Origin: Lepisosteus oculatus
Taxonomy: Eukaryota; Chordata; Actinopteri; Semionotiformes; Lepisosteidae
NCBI RefSeq assembly: GCF_040954835.1
Contig: NC_090711.1
Location: 193,501-257,500 of the forward strand
Direction of reading: 5' to 3'
DNA: 64,000 nucleotides
The translations under genes were made by a program, and so were the position numbers. The notes under the pieces are model-generated. The model searched no databases, was not told the DNA's origin, and saw nothing but the letters and a program-made list of their open reading frames with translations. How positions within the stretch are numbered: the stretch's first letter is position 1; the number at the start of each line of letters is the position of its first letter. Shown here piece by piece: positions 13,601-26,980 of this stretch.

Positions 13601-16380
13601 TTTCTTAGCAGATCTTACTATCTTCAATATTTATATATTTCAAATAAAAAAAAAGTATTGCATGAATAACCGTAAGCGATGCACAAGGAGAAGAATGTGC
13701 AACTAAATATAGAAGATAAGAGGACTTGAAACAAGAAAAGGGATAATACTGTATGTGAAGAAGAAAAGTTTCCAAGTTTCCAAAGTGTTTGTTATAAAAT
13801 CTGCGGCACCTACATGGTTATGATATGATTAACCCTGTGATAAATCTGTTGTTCTGTGAGGATGCTGAACAGAAAGAGGCAGTGAAATTATGAAATTAGC
13901 CGTCCTGGAAAGGATACTCTGTGATAAGGAAACATCAGCCTAACATGTGAAGCCAGAGTGAGCGCTAACTCAGAGAAAAGCTGTGTTTTTCTGGATACCA
14001 AATCTTTATCTTACATCTCACAGCTGTTTATGTTTACAGTTTGGAAGCACAATACTTTCAAGCATATGGTATTCTGTGAAGTGTCTGAATCTTAATTTTA
14101 AAGATTTCTAAACAATTCTAAACAATTAAAAAAATAATCTAGAAAAATATGAATCTCTTCTTTGCCAGAAAGTACAAAGGCAGTTCATAAAAATAAATGT
14201 GTTGAATTAATTGTCAAAAACTTGTGTGCGGGGGGTGTGTGATAGTCTTTATACTATCAGTGTTGATTATGTAGGTGTCATGCTCACTGCCAGATAGCAA
14301 TTATATTTAATAGATTTTTTCCAAGCTTTGGCCTGTCCCATGATAAAATTCCAACATCTGTCAAGGAAATTCTAGCCTGAATTTACAGAATGTTAAACAT
14401 CGGTCATGGAAAATAAAGCCAGATCTGATAATAAACCCGACAAGGAGGCTAAACTGCAGGAACCACAGCACAGAATGCAGGCCGGAGGTGTGCTTTCAGG
14501 ACAGTGGCTGCCCATCACTGTGCCCCAGAGAGCAGGCAGCACTGCTCTCCCTCCAACAGCCATTGTCAAGCTGCAATTAGCAGTAAATTAGGTTACTCTT
14601 AAAGGCTCTTTGAATGGGATCATGCATATGTTTCTGATTACATCTGGAAATACAAGACTTTACTTTCATACCACTTGATCCTGTAGCATTTGATTTGCTC
14701 TGACACTCTGCCACAATCCAGGGCAGCTAACAGTGACACTGGAACATAATCCTGTAAACAATTCATGTTTCTGCTTAAGCTGCAGACCTTTCTGTGATCA
14801 CGAAAACAACCTTATACAGTCCAGAGAGTATAATCCGATTAAACATTTTTTTCCATCGGGAATGCACAAATTCAATTCCAATTCTTAAATCGGTTCAAAC
14901 TGCAAAGTACACAGAAAATTAAATATTTTAGATAGTCTCACTGTCCAGTGATCTAAGTTTGGGTTTGGAGTTTTACTACAAGTTATTAATAAAGTAACCT
15001 TGAGGTATCTTAACATAAATTAACACTTAATACATGTATTTTATGCGCTCCATCGAATGTACTCCCCCTGAATTCTTTACACTCACCAATACTAACACTT
15101 TTTTTTTCAAAATGTTCTCAGATTTTATCCTAAGACATCATCAATCAGAATTCTTAAATAGTTAACACTTGCCTTTTAACATTTTACCATATCACATATA
15201 GTAAGCCTAAGACTACATTATTTCCTAGCCCTAATTCTAATTCAACTCTGGGTTTGCCATTATACTAAATAATTGACTTATCTTTTCATTTTATATGGAT
15301 ATTATCTTTCTAAAACAGTTCCCAGGATCCACTGAAGAGCAGTTCCCTATTCTGATTAATCAGTTTGTATTAATTATCTAAGCAGGGAAACTGGACCGCT
15401 AACTTGCTCATAGTCTTCTTGAACTAGGTTCAGTCTCCTGGCTGCAAAAGAGCTGGATGAGCCAGGCTAAAGTTTATTATGTTCTTATAGCTTTCTGTTT
15501 CCCAGGGAATCCAATGTCCTAAGTCTTCACAACCTCTGGGACCAGTGTCCAAACCTAGTGTCCATAGGGCACTGAACAGGGAAGGCAATACAAGCAATTT
15601 AGCAGAATAAAGCACATCTCACCCAACAGCCACAGATGTCAAATGTGGATGTCTTGTCCTTCTCAACCACAAAGCTGTGAGAGAAATGTTCTCCATATCA
15701 ATATACTGTTAGGCCGGTGGGAGAATTTCTGCTATGGAGAAAGGGATGGGGAAGGCACTTCACAACTCAGGCATCTTTTGCACTATGACTAAAGACATTC
15801 CTATACTAAACCCAGTAGGATTCTCATACGTAAGTGAGTTTCATGCAATTTACTAGAGTAACTGTGAAGTAAAAAAGCTGTAAAAATGCAATAACATATC
15901 AACAATTGCATTTGTTGTATTTAGAATTTACTGGAAAACATGTATTTTAGTGAATCAACTTGTGTCGTTGTAAATGAAAAAAAACCCACAAACTCTTCCA
16001 AAATGCAGCCAACAGCAATAATAATATGGTTATTGAACTGTCAAAAAAACACTTGGATTTAGGGCATACTAGTACACAATTATTAAACTCACATAAGGAA
16101 AATTCATTAACAACTACTGCAATATTTTTATTCTTTCCTTGTTGTGTAACATTGTAAAAAAGAAAAAAGAAACCAGCTGACAATTTTGAGAAGGGAGACA
16201 ATATTTAACAGCAGCTCAGAGAAAACAAACAAGACAGATCAGTGTTGACCTACAAGACAGAGCAGGAGGGTCCACACTGTGTGAGAAGACCAGGAGATCT
16301 TCCATAGGAACAGTTTCATCCATATTTGCATTGCAAGAATGTCACCGGTGAGCTGATCACATTGTAAATTTTACAAGGAC
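10641..16380. other. Intergenic DNA 3' of gdf5, no gene recognised
   Basis: No recognisable gene is seen. A minus-strand segment at 13288-13378 is flanked by good splice-site matches but has no recognised protein similarity; it is described under findings. The part near 14400-14600 is GC-richer and non-repetitive. I otherwise see no structure. Confidence 0.45.
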
Positions 16381-16387
16381 AACACTT

Positions 16388-17018
16388 TTTATTAAAATGA
16401 TGGTCTGTAATCTGTATTAAAATATCACTTCATTTCATTCAAACAAGTATAAATATATAAACATTGAATTCTGAAGTTTACATCTTCTAATATATGTTGT
16501 ATTAACAATGCTCTACAATACTGTTATCTACTGTTTTCAACATAAGGACTGAGGGCAGATTTGCAGGATTGTAACCGCAAAAGCATGTGTGGTTGCAACA
16601 GCCAATGGTTATTCCTGTTAGGGTATTAAGATTCTTAATTTGATCAGTTCAAAAGAGTATCAGAAAGTCCTTGTCTGCACAGGAATAGGAGGAGGCTAAC
16701 ACGGCTGATTCAGAAAAGAATACAAAGTTACTCAGCCACTTCTTGGTCTGGGAAATATGAAACATTCCAGTTACTGTGCTTATCCCGATGGGCCAGAGAA
16801 ACACATTCAAAAGGAAACATTCTGAAACACTTTGGGTTACATTTTGACTTTGGTATGCCCTCATTTTTATGGAATTATTTAACTTCCTGAAAGCTATCCA
16901 AGGCGCTCAAGACACATGGTGTGGTGCCCTGACGACAGCTACAAGCCAGCAATCGCTTCTCTCAGTCTTTCTGAGTCCTGGGTGAAAGGGAGCATGTTCC
17001 CTGACAGGGCTGGCGTTG
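16388..17018 (-). other. gdf5: Probable 3' UTR of gdf5 with poly(A) signal
   Basis: Downstream of the gdf5 stop codon on the minus strand there is no continuing coding frame. The plus strand shows TTTATT at 16388-16393, which is AATAAA on the minus strand and sits about 630 bases after the stop. A second candidate lies at 16127-16132. The 3' UTR end is inferred from these signals only. Confidence 0.45.
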
Positions 17019-17881
17019 CTACCTGCAGCCACACGTCTCCACAACCATGTCCTCGTACTGTTTGTAGACCACATTGTTGGCAGAGTCAATGTAGAGGATG
17101 CTGATGGGACTCAGTCGGGTGGGCACACAGCAGGTAGGGGGAGTGGAGTCGGGGTCCATTGAGTTCATGAGTGTCTGGATGATGGCGTGGTTGGTGGGCT
17201 CCAGGTGGGAGCGAATGGGGAAGTCACACACCCCGTCACAGTGATAGGCCTCATACTCCAGCGGGGCAATAATCCAGTCATCCCAGCCCATCTCCTTGAA
17301 GTTGACATGAAGGGGCTTCCTGTTGCAGCGCGGCTTGGGGTTCTTCGTCAGCTTCTTGGCGCGGGAGGCGGGGGCTCTTCTCATCCTCCTCTGGGTGACC
17401 AGGTACTCGTACACTGTCTTGTTGTCATGGCCGGACCTAGCTTTGATCTCATTGTAAAACAGGTCTCGTCTCTTGGTCCTGCTGAAGACCAGGAAGAAAG
17501 CTTTCTCCTTGGCCTGCCTGCCGAGCCGGCTGAACCCCAGGCTCCTCAAGTCCACCGGCCGACCCCTGTCAGAGGCCTCCAGCTCGAAGCAGAGCTGGAC
17601 CACGTTCTTGAAGTTCCGGAACAGTTTCCAGATATCAAACACCTCCCACTTAGGCACATCACGGTCCTCAATGCTGCGAGAGTGGAGAAGAGATGCCTTC
17701 TGTTTGCCAGTCTGACAGGTGAAGATCTTGAGAGTGAACAGCCCCCCTGTTGATCGAGCCTTCCTTGGGTCAGACGGCCTCTTCCGAAGAATGCGCAGCT
17801 CAGCTCCCAGCACGCCCTCCTTCTCCAGGGAGCTGATGTTAAAGTAGTACTTTTGTCTCCTCAACAGAGGGAGGCGGTCAT
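17019..17881 (-). CDS. gdf5: gdf5 coding exon 2: prodomain C-terminal part and mature GDF5
   Basis: This exon encodes residues 233-519 of predicted growth differentiation factor 5, a secreted BMP-family ligand that signals through BMP receptors in joint and skeletal development. A minus-strand acceptor (CTCTTGCAG) precedes it and joins exon 1 in phase 1. The prodomain contains [15 protein letters not shown] and [24 protein letters not shown] blocks that match GDF5. A furin site RRMRR (397-401) precedes a 118-residue mature domain (402-519; 120 in human). The mature domain has seven cysteines (418, 447, 451, 483, 484, 516, 518), the [14 protein letters not shown] block and the ending CGCR. Arg456 in PIRSH corresponds to human Arg438, which influences BMPR1B preference. 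Prodomain similarity favours GDF5 over GDF6 or GDF7, although their mature domains are close. Confidence 0.96.
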
Positions 17882-20800
17882 CTGCAAGAGGCAAAGAGAT
17901 TAACGTGTAAGAAATGTAGGACATTTAATCAATGGGGATACACTAAAACTCAGTACTAGTAGTCATTTGCTTCTATGGCTCTTTTTCCTCTTTATGACCA
18001 GCAAAGAGGAAAGTCTGCCAGACTGCAATCTTGACAAGGAAAAGCACAACTACTTTTTTTTAACTTAAAAGTTAGTAACTCAAAGAGATTAAAAAATGAA
18101 GTTAAGAAATTACTTTTTAAACTGGTCAAACAATTAAAATCGATGACATCATGTTAAAGCAATGGCCAGTGATACACTGAAGTATTTGGATTCTTGAGGA
18201 TCAGACTGGACATTCACCATCTCCTTGTTTTCTCTAGGTTTAAACATTTTGGGTAATCAGCAACATACTGAAAAGAAACTAGGTGAAGTCTATGTGACTG
18301 ATAGGCTTACCAGGCAGAGCTAGAAATCATTATAGAATAAGAGAGCATTACAATAAAAACATTTTTGACACAAATTGATTGTTTTATGTGTCTGAACTCA
18401 TACAGCAGAATGAATCTATGTGTACATATTCAGCTCCCTTACGCTCTGTATTTGCTGTTCATCAGTGTTTCTCTGGAATACATTTGGACTTACGGTCTAT
18501 AACTTGGACAATGCACAGTGATGCAAACATACAGTAAAGCTTAAATTAAGTTGAAGTGAGGGAAGAATGTATAGTATTTCAAGGAGTCATATCTCATCAT
18601 TCATACCACCCAGCAAACAACTGTGAGTTTATTACAAGATTAAATACGACACACTTTATATTTGTTATTTTTTCCAACAGCACCACAAGCAAAAAATTAT
18701 AAATATCATGCCAGAAATCTACCACAAAACATATGCATACATACAAAATACAATACAAATTGATAAATGGCTTCATATGTATGCTATTAACACAGAACAA
18801 ACTTTTCCTTCATGACATTTAGAACATTTGAGCAGTTCGTCTTTTTCTGAGTTTGAGATTTATGGTCTAACACAATGCAAGATTTAGTCACACACTGAAA
18901 GGTCAGGCCTAAAATGTACAAAAGACAACTTGTATAAATACAGCTCAAATTAAAACTACATTAACCACTCGAAATGTAAACATTTAACGGCTATGAATAT
19001 TAAACAAACATTGTTTAACATTCTTTTAAATTGTTTTACTTGGTAAAGAAAAAACAATACATTAAGGAGGCCACCTACCCCAATGCGATATGTTTGTTTA
19101 GTTTTCAAAGGCCAGACACTGAGCCAGCAAGGGCCACAGGAGTGACATTGTGTCACCTGGAAGCAGCACCTGGGGGCAGGGGGCTGTTCGAGTGCTGGAG
19201 GAGCATTTCTGCCTCAAATAATGAAGAACAAGCACTCGGGATCTCTGGAGGGCTGCGGTGTGTTTTAAAAACGATCACATATATTATATACATATGTGTG
19301 CGAGAGAGTGGGGTGCGTGCCAGAAGAGCGGCGATGCTTTGGGGACGGTAAGAAACAACTGTGGAAATCTGAAACAAGTTTCTGTCCGAACCCAACAGTG
19401 AATAAAAACCTGAAATTCACTCATTTTTCATGAAAAGCCATTCGTTGACAAGCATTTCTGTTTTCATTGATACACGGACGTTTGTTTTCCACAAGACACC
19501 ACCAAAGGTTTGGCAAACTACGTAGCTTGTCATCGCTTGTCAGAGGCTGGGAAAATGTGAGCCCTGTGCAGTTTATTTAATGTACGCTACTGACGGTCGA
19601 ACATTAAATGGTTCTATCAGAGGGATTAGGTACAAAATGCGGGTTTAACTCTGCGATTGAGGGTCTCTAGAGAAGCGTGCTTTCTCAGTTTTGGCCCAAG
19701 TTCCCTTCATGCCATTCTATACGAAGGGAATTGTAGCGGAACCTTCCTGAGTTGTTTAAATTAAATTGCATGTGGAGGCAATAAATTGACAGTTCTTTGA
19801 CTTCAGCCAGTTACAGTAAGCAGCACCAATTTACTGTAATACAATTACGAAAAAGAAGGAAAAACATTAGCTCAGGTCCAACAAGATGTTGGCTTGCGTA
19901 CTGGTTAACCACGCTAGCTGTGTAATTATGCATAATACTGAAACAGGGACGTATAAGGGTGAAGCAATCGCAGTCCAAGACGCTTCAGTAGCGCTCGGCT
20001 CCGTGACTCAAAGCTTTACAGCAGAACCGCTACGAACAGACTTATCGTAAGACTAAAAACGTCCACATCCGCGGCCAAATTTATGAATGAACAACGTGTT
20101 TATCAAAGGCAGAATCTATAATATAAACTAAAGGTACTTTCGAAGTTTCCGGTGTGCTGTATTTATTGCAGAAATAGTGTTGGCGATACCAATTTTTCAA
20201 TTAAACACTCGTTCACCCTGTTGAGTCGGTAATGCGGTGCAGATTTGAACAAGCCGCAGGATCTGACCTGAGAGCCTTTGTGTCTGGAAAGTAAATGCAA
20301 TTCAAATCACCTCTGCGAACGGAACCCCAATACAGTCTCTGTCCTGTAGTGGACAATCTCAAGTCAGTGTAAACGGTAATCTCCACAGAATAATGAATGT
20401 TTTCGTCCAGACTGTTTAATTATTAGTTAAGGACCATCATGTATATTTATATTTCATTGCCCCAAAATTCGTTACCTTTAACTTGTATATTAAAAATCTA
20501 CAATAAATAGCATCATTGATACTGCTGATTTTATTGGAATATGGCAACGTTTCTCAATATCAGTCTCCCACTGTATTAACAGAAGGACACACATTGATGT
20601 AGTGATGATGAAGCTCATTTCTAAGCATGAAGGGTTGTCGCAATAATTAAACTGATACTGGATGATGATGATGATTTCATCGGACAGCTGCTCTTTGGAA
20701 TCAAGAAATAGCAAGTCGATATTAAATGTCTTCCGTTAGAATTAAAATAAGTCTTAGAAAATACCTGTAAATTCTGATGTTCAAGTTCAACTACAGTATG

Positions 20801-20923
20801 TTTTTAAAACTGAATGTATCTTAATTTCGTTACATAAGCACACATACCTGCACAATGTATTATTAACAGCAGCAGTAGCAGCAGCAGCTGCAGTCACAGT
20901 AGAACATGTATACATTGTTTTAC
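17882..20923 (-). other. gdf5: gdf5 intron 1
   Basis: The intron is 3,042 bases, bounded on the minus strand by GTAAAA (donor) and TTGCAG (acceptor). It interrupts the prodomain in phase 1, just after the conserved ITSFVDKGQ block. A single intron within the prodomain matches the two-coding-exon layout known for GDF5. It holds a short CAG/CAGTAG repeat near the donor (20867-20892). I see no nested gene. Confidence 0.85.
20867..20892 (+). repeat. Short CAG-type microsatellite in gdf5 intron 1
   Basis: About eight interrupted CAG units lie roughly 30 bases inside the intron from the gdf5 donor site. It is non-coding. Confidence 0.75.
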
Positions 20924-21620
20924 CTTGGCCCTTGTCCACGAAGCTGGTGATGGTGTTGGCTATCCCTGCCTCCTGGAGCGCGCTGCTGTTCACCTCGCCC
21001 GTGGACAGTGTCCAGTACAGGGACAGCATGTAGTCGTGGGGCGTCACCAGGGGGTGCGTGGAGAAGTCCCTGGGGCTCGCAGACTGGCCAGGCAGCGCTT
21101 TGGAGCTCCTCTGCGCTAGCGGGGAGCCTTGCTTTCGACTACCCGCTTTGTGCTGTTGCCCAGTTCTCGCAGGAACCGTGACAGTTTCGGGGACTGCCCG
21201 TGTTTTGCTCCCCAGCGGCGAGCTGGTGCCAGTGAGCGCGATTTGCGCGGGCACCCAGGAGCGAGCCGCTTCTTTTCTACCTAAATGAATTGCCCCTCCT
21301 GGGACGCCGTGTGCTGTCACTGCAGTCGCGGCTTTCGCCTTGGACGTGTCGCCCTTTATCAGTGGCTGTCCAGATCTGATTCGAGTGATCCGAGCTCCGT
21401 TCGAGGGTGCTCGCGTCCCTGAACCATGACTCCCCACCATCAAATTAGCGGGACCCCTAGACAGAGGGGCTCCTTCCTTTCCACCAGTCCTGCGACCTTC
21501 TAGCCTGCTCACAGATGCACTGTGTGCGGTCCCAGTCGGGCTCAAGGCCGCTGGGACGAAATCCAGGTATAGCACAGTCCAGCACCCCAATAAAAGAGGG
21601 AGACGTTTCAGTATTTTCAT
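20924..21620 (-). CDS. gdf5: gdf5 coding exon 1: signal peptide and N-terminal prodomain
   Basis: This exon encodes residues 1-232 and the first base of codon 233 of predicted GDF5. The start at 21620 begins MKILKRLPLLLGCW, a basic then hydrophobic signal peptide of about 25 residues. A long, poorly conserved basic and Ser/Thr/Gly-rich linker follows, which is typical of the GDF5 prodomain. The conserved block TPHDYMLSLYWTLS (193-206) comes next, then a possible N-glycosylation site NSS (211-213), then GIANTITSFVDKGQ (219-232). That block matches the corresponding human GDF5 segment closely. The exon ends CCAAG|GTAAAA. The open frame runs 15 codons or more past the donor before a stop, but that part is intronic. 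The joined coding sequence is 1,560 bases (519 residues; human 501). Confidence 0.94.
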
Positions 21621-22130
21621 CCTCTGAACTTCCTTTGAATCTCAGCGAGAAAGAAATCTCCGCAGGTTCTTCCAGTCTTAAATAAGAAAACATGAACGAG
21701 CTTGCAAAAGCGCAACAGCAGACCCGAATTAAGTTTTCTTTGGACAATCAAGCTTAGCAAACCGTTTTCTCCAGCTCTGCTATTCAGAACCATAGTGATA
21801 CGAATCGCTTGCTCCTTGTTCTGTTTTCCAAAGAGAGAGCAATCCGGGGAAACGGTTTGCATTGAAAGGAGAAGCTCGACTTCCCTTAAACTCCTGTAAT
21901 TCTGCCCGATATCTTGTAGGAGACTTGTTTAAATCCCAGTTTTTCCAAGAGGGGAGAATGGCGTAATGCTGCCGCTGAAAAAAAAGTCTTTTTTTTTTCT
22001 CCAAAGTTTTGAACGTCGTCCAGTGAAAATATTTCACACACAGAAACCTGCAGGTGCTCAGAAATCTTTACAAACCTGAACTCAGGAATTGGAAACGGAA
22101 TTCCAACAAAAACCAATTTAATTACTCTCT
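21621..22130 (-). promoter_or_regulatory. gdf5: Probable gdf5 5' UTR and proximal promoter region
   Basis: This is the stretch immediately upstream of the gdf5 start codon. It contains a weak TATA-like segment (minus-strand CTTATTTAAG, 21677-21686), too close to the ATG to be certain. Composition shifts from GC-rich exon to AT-rich DNA around 22000. The transcription start cannot be fixed from sequence, and additional upstream non-coding exons are possible. Confidence 0.35.
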
Positions 22131-25100
22131 GATGTCATGCTGTCCAAACTAATTTAAGTGCAATATATTTCTTTTAAAATCTTCTTTGCTCTTTCCACAG
22201 CTATGAGTCATGCTCTACATGAAAAAAGCCACTAAGACCAATTCTTTGCATTATGTCATTTAAAGAAGCCGTTTACTTAAGTCCATAATATTTCTTTAAA
22301 CAAAAGGGTTAAGAGGCTAAGACAGAAATGTGCGTTTTAAATTTCTAAACTGTAAATCTTTTAAGTTATAAATGGAAAGTGCAGGTACAATAATATATTG
22401 CCCTATATGCTGTAACTATGTCCCACTTAGACTATTTAATTTGAAACATTGGGATGAAATATAATTTTAAGGTTAGACTTTGTAGCCGCAAATTTTTACA
22501 TTTTTTATGAGAAGTGAACAGAAAAAAAATGCATCTTTTCAGGAAGCCTGATTGCCATCATGTGTTTTAAACACCTTTTTCTCTCAACCTAATTCGCGGG
22601 ATATTCGGCTTCTATTTGCTCACATTACTGGTAAACAGGGCCCTCAGGATTTTGTGCTCATCTGTCAAAGCAAAAAAAAAACTCAGTCAGCCTGCCAATG
22701 CTGTACCTCAGCTGATGCAAGTCAGAGGAAAGTGTGTCAATACCAAATACACTCTGAACAGTCAAACAACCTGACTTGACATGGGAGACACCTCCATGTA
22801 AAAAGTAGTATGCTTATTATTTTACATGAAAGAGAAAATAATTGAAAGAAAAACTGAGACCAGAAATCCATTCCCTACACACATTAGGACAGACATATGA
22901 GGCACGGGGATATCTGATCGGTGCTGGAATACTCTGGTCTGCCTGACATGTCAGGCTCTGAGCTCCGTGATGCCATTTGTACGTTCAGCGGCCCAGGTTC
23001 AGAGTCCTGACATTGTCTCTCACTCCCTCATTACCCTGCTTGGGTTCTCTCCCAGGGGCAACCACTGCTGCATGGATTTACAGCGCTATAAAGTCTCCGG
23101 TTTTAAGTCATGTCATAAATATAACAGACTGTGCAGTAGAAATAATTAATTGACAGAAATCACTGTTGAAAATTGGAAGGTTGTCGTGTTTCCTGTGGTT
23201 TGTGTAAAACAACATATGTTGGCTTTTTTGGGGGGAGGGGGGTGATTTTTTCTGCTTTTATTTAAATGTTCATTGACTTAACTCTGCAGAACTGAAATTA
23301 GAATACCTCAAAACAATAAGCTCACTTAGCGCTCAAGAGCTGCTGTAATAGAATTACTAAGCTTGTTGGGAGACGTCAAGCTTGTTTTCTCAGTAAGGTG
23401 TCCCCTCTTCTTCTCCAGTTCTTTCCAGTGAAGATCCAGCACTCTTGCTTGTCACCAGTCAGTGCGCCTCTTGGCCATGATGTACTGTAGTTATGGTGCA
23501 GATTTTTCTTTTAAGAATTTTTTGTTTGTGTGGTTTATCCTACTGAGATTTTTATAGTCTGTCAATTGACTCCTATTCTCTCATCCACATATTTTAACAA
23601 TTAGAGAACTCTCCTGCCAGCTCTCTAAACTGACTGCAGCCCATTGAACAGGCCAAGCCTTCAGAATTCTCTGTGTGAGAATCAGTCACAAGTGATTATA
23701 TACCTACAAATTACAGGCAATCAGAAAGCTGTTTCCACTGTAGAAATTTACTAATTAATTGCAGATTGAATGTTTCAGTAGCACTGTGCATAACAATTAC
23801 GGGGCAAATGCAGGATAAGATTTACAGTTGAAGTGATCACACTTTTTCTTCTATCAAAAAGCCCTCTTACCTCACAGAGACATAGAATGCCTGGGGTGAC
23901 CCCTATTTTATCTCTTGATTTATCCCAGCAGAACAAGATAGTGACAGTCTTTTTAATCAGATTTCAATCAGATTAATAATATTTTTTTAATCTCATCCCC
24001 ACTAATGACTGCTTAAAAAATGTAACCAGATACTACAAAAAAAGTGTTTCTTCAAAAAAGTTAACTTTAAATGTTTTGTTTTATTTTTTAGAATGAAAAT
24101 GACAATATGTATGATAATCATTATCACAATCTTTCTCTGGATTTTAAAAAAAATCTTACTAATACATTTGGCATTGTCCAGATTTTATGTTTTTATCAGA
24201 CATATTCCAATATTAAGCGTTCTGAGTAATTTCCCCATTAACACATATGAAGTGTTTTGGATCTCCCCCGTGTTTCAGTGCAGAACAGACCAGGACGTCC
24301 TGCAATGAGATGGCAGACTACTGAAGTGGGTCGCCTTAATGCCAAATAAAGTGTCACTAGATTAGCCATATTCCATTAAGATACATTGACAAGGAGAATC
24401 AAATCACTGATGATCACAGCTGTGCTGGTCTGACTTTGGATGGCTCTTGATATGATCTGATACTTATCTAGGAGCAAATATTTACAGTTCTTTCTCCAGT
24501 GTTTGCCTACCCTCAGCATTGCTACATTGCAGCCTTCCAGAGAATACTTCTGTGACAAATATAAATGTTCTAAATGCTGTGAACATTTTAGAAATACTAA
24601 GAAAAGTAAATTAATTAATAACCTATAGATGTCAGGAGTGTTCTGTTTCTGGCCACCTCCTACTGCTTGTTTAAAACTGACATAAGATTGCAACACTAGA
24701 TCCATTCATTCTCTCTCTTCCTTGAAACCTATTCCAGCATTGCATTATGCATTACTCGATGAACATCTTTCACTCTTTTCATTGTGCAATTCAATGTGTT
24801 TTTAAAACAGTCTTCAATTTGCAATAGACCATCATACTTTTCACTTTCTCATGGTCCCCTTTACATTCATAACGGTCTAGTTTCACTGAAAACAGTTGAA
24901 CTGCTACTGTCACTGTTAGTCTGTTTGTAAATATTAAATAATAGCTCACTCATGAAAGACTTCCTTTGCTTCGAAAAGGCTGCTTTTCTCCCTTTCTCTG
25001 ACAAACTCCTGCTCTGCAGCTCTGAGACACAAGCTCTCACCTCTGCTCCCGACCTCCCTGTGCTAGTGAACATCTCCAGAGGTAATGGGGTCACTGTTCC

Positions 25101-26240
25101 CATTTTCCAACCCTTTCTCTCCATCTCCTCTATCATTCTGTGTGAGCTGTACCTTAAAGATAGATTTTTATATGTCATGAGGCCAAGATAGGTTGAATAT
25201 TCTCCTCCTGTCTGCTATCTGTCTTATATTCCGCTCTTGAAAAGCGCTCCTATTGCAAATTTCAAATGAATTTAATGTTATATCCACCCTCTAAGCAGTG
25301 TAGTATTCTGGTCATCCACTAGGTGGCAGAGATGTTAAAGTCCTCGTTGAATGACACACCCTGCTTCCAATGGTCAGGTGTGGAATCTTTGTGAGGCGCA
25401 GCCGTTCTCTGTGGCGATGGAGCCCAAGAGTTCCCCTGTGATGGGAGTTCTTCTCTGCTGAAGCAAAGGCCAGAGGGATTGTTGCCCACAGAGCCTGTGA
25501 CATGCGTTTGGTGCAGAGCAAGATCACATACTTGTGGAACAGCCCAGGTTTTGTCATCTAAGCAGTGAAATTCTTAGTATTGAGGGTCTATAATTAGCCA
25601 TGTTTGGTAGTTAGCTCTCTAAAAAGTTGCATATTATACACTGTGTCCTGTTCCACAGCTAGCAATAACATAAGAAAGGACACATTCAAGAGTTGGCCAC
25701 TGCACCCATCTTACCTATTTGGTTCTGATTTGATAATTAATCTGTCCCAGTACCCCCATCCAAATAATTCTTGAAATACCATAACAGTTAATTTCAACAA
25801 AAGATTGATTAGATTGATCTAGACACTTACTACTCTTTGTATAAAGACAACTTTGGAAATAAATCACATGAGGTTTCATTCTGTTGGCAGAAGAAAGAAC
25901 CCCCCATGTAGATTTTCATTTATGTTTGATTCACACGGAATGTTTTGTTGAACCCTTGCTTAAGAGTATCAGGAAATTTCATTGCAATGTGCTGAATATG
26001 CTTTGTTTGTTACATTTAACTAGAGTGACCCTCAGACCTGCCAGAACATCAGCTGGGATGGTTCTGATTTCAAGTACTAGAAGATTCCAGTCATTCTTGT
26101 ATTTTACATCCAAAGGAAACAAAGTAGTGCTGGTAACTGTACTGCTGTGCATTGGGCTCTACAGAAAATGCATGAACAATACCTTTAGGTCAGCTATAAT
26201 GTTCTGAAATTGATTTAAACATGAGCACCAGTAAGTTACA
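22131..26240. other. Inter-gene region upstream of gdf5, no gene recognised
   Basis: The stretch is AT-rich and non-repetitive as far as I can see, with no recognised coding exon. Regulatory sequences of gdf5 would be expected here on general grounds, but none can be named from the bases. Confidence 0.4.
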
Positions 26241-26538
26241 GTAGCACTGTGGAGCAGTGGTTAGCTTTGATACCTTGCAGTGCTGGGGTCCTTGGTTCAA
26301 TTCCAAACCTGGGTGCTATCTGTGTGGAGTTTCTCCAAGAGCCCCAGTTTCTTCCTGCTATCCAAAGACATACTGGCAGGCTAATTGACTTCTGGGAAAA
26401 TGAGCCCTAGTGTGTGTCTGTGTCTGTGTGTGGCCTGGATGGACTAGCATCCTGTCCAGGGTGTATCCTGCCTTCCACCCATTGCTTGCTGGGATAGGCT
26501 CTGAATTGGATGAAGTAGTTAGGAAATGAATTGATGGA
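26241..26538 (+). mobile_element. tRNA-derived SINE, family A, copy 2
   Basis: The head reads GTAGCACTGTGGAGCAGTGG, with a B box GGTTCAATTCC at 26294-26304. The middle part carries ACATACTGGCAGGCTAATTG and GGACTAGCATCCTGTCCAGG-like segments. The tail is GCTCTGAATTGGATGAAGTA followed by an A-rich end. It matches the other family A copies in order and orientation, and is moderately degraded with a short TG-rich expansion near 26409-26432. Confidence 0.85.
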
Positions 26539-26902
26539 TCAGCACTAATGCCTCTTTAAGACAGTTTCTAGAATTTCTCATCCTATAGCTATCCAATGTA
26601 TTACACATAGAGAACTACAGTATAGTCTTTCATCTCATATTTACAGTGCAACATTTTGTTTATTTTGAAGTAGGCAACAAGACGATGTTCTGTAGCAGAT
26701 ACTCTTCTGAGCAGTAACATAACAGTAACTTCAGTTCATTTTTTAACTGAAACTAGTCTGCATTCCATTTATTTATGATTAATTATAGTTATTAGAAATA
26801 GCATCTTAAAATTAATAATATCTAAATAGCAAAAGTAATATATCTGCATGCAACAATGGACCTTTTGTTAGTAACATGTAAATTATCATTAATATCCAGG
26901 TC

Positions 26903-26980
26903 AATTAGCTGCTACCTAAAGTACTAGATGGCTCAAATGGCCTCCTCGCATTTGAAACCTTTCTTGCGTTTTTACAGCAT
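26903..26980 (+). repeat. Fish interspersed repeat family C, tail fragment
   Basis: The segment reads as CAATTAGCTGCTACC, then ACTAGATGGCTCAAATGG, CCTCCTCGCATTTG and CTTTCTTGCGTTTTTAC. I recognise this order as the tail of a repeat common in several fish genomes. I do not know its formal name. The same tail occurs reversed at 35258-35345. Confidence 0.6.

Noticed and set aside
17187-17753. Long plus-strand open frame (188 codons) across gdf5 exon 2
   Set aside because: It is the antisense shadow of a clearly conserved GDF5 exon; the GC-rich coding strand leaves the reverse frame open.
17019-21620. Assigning the BMP-family gene to gdf6 or gdf7 instead of gdf5
   Set aside because: The prodomain blocks and the linkage to an SDC4-type syndecan fit GDF5 best; the mature domain alone would be ambiguous.
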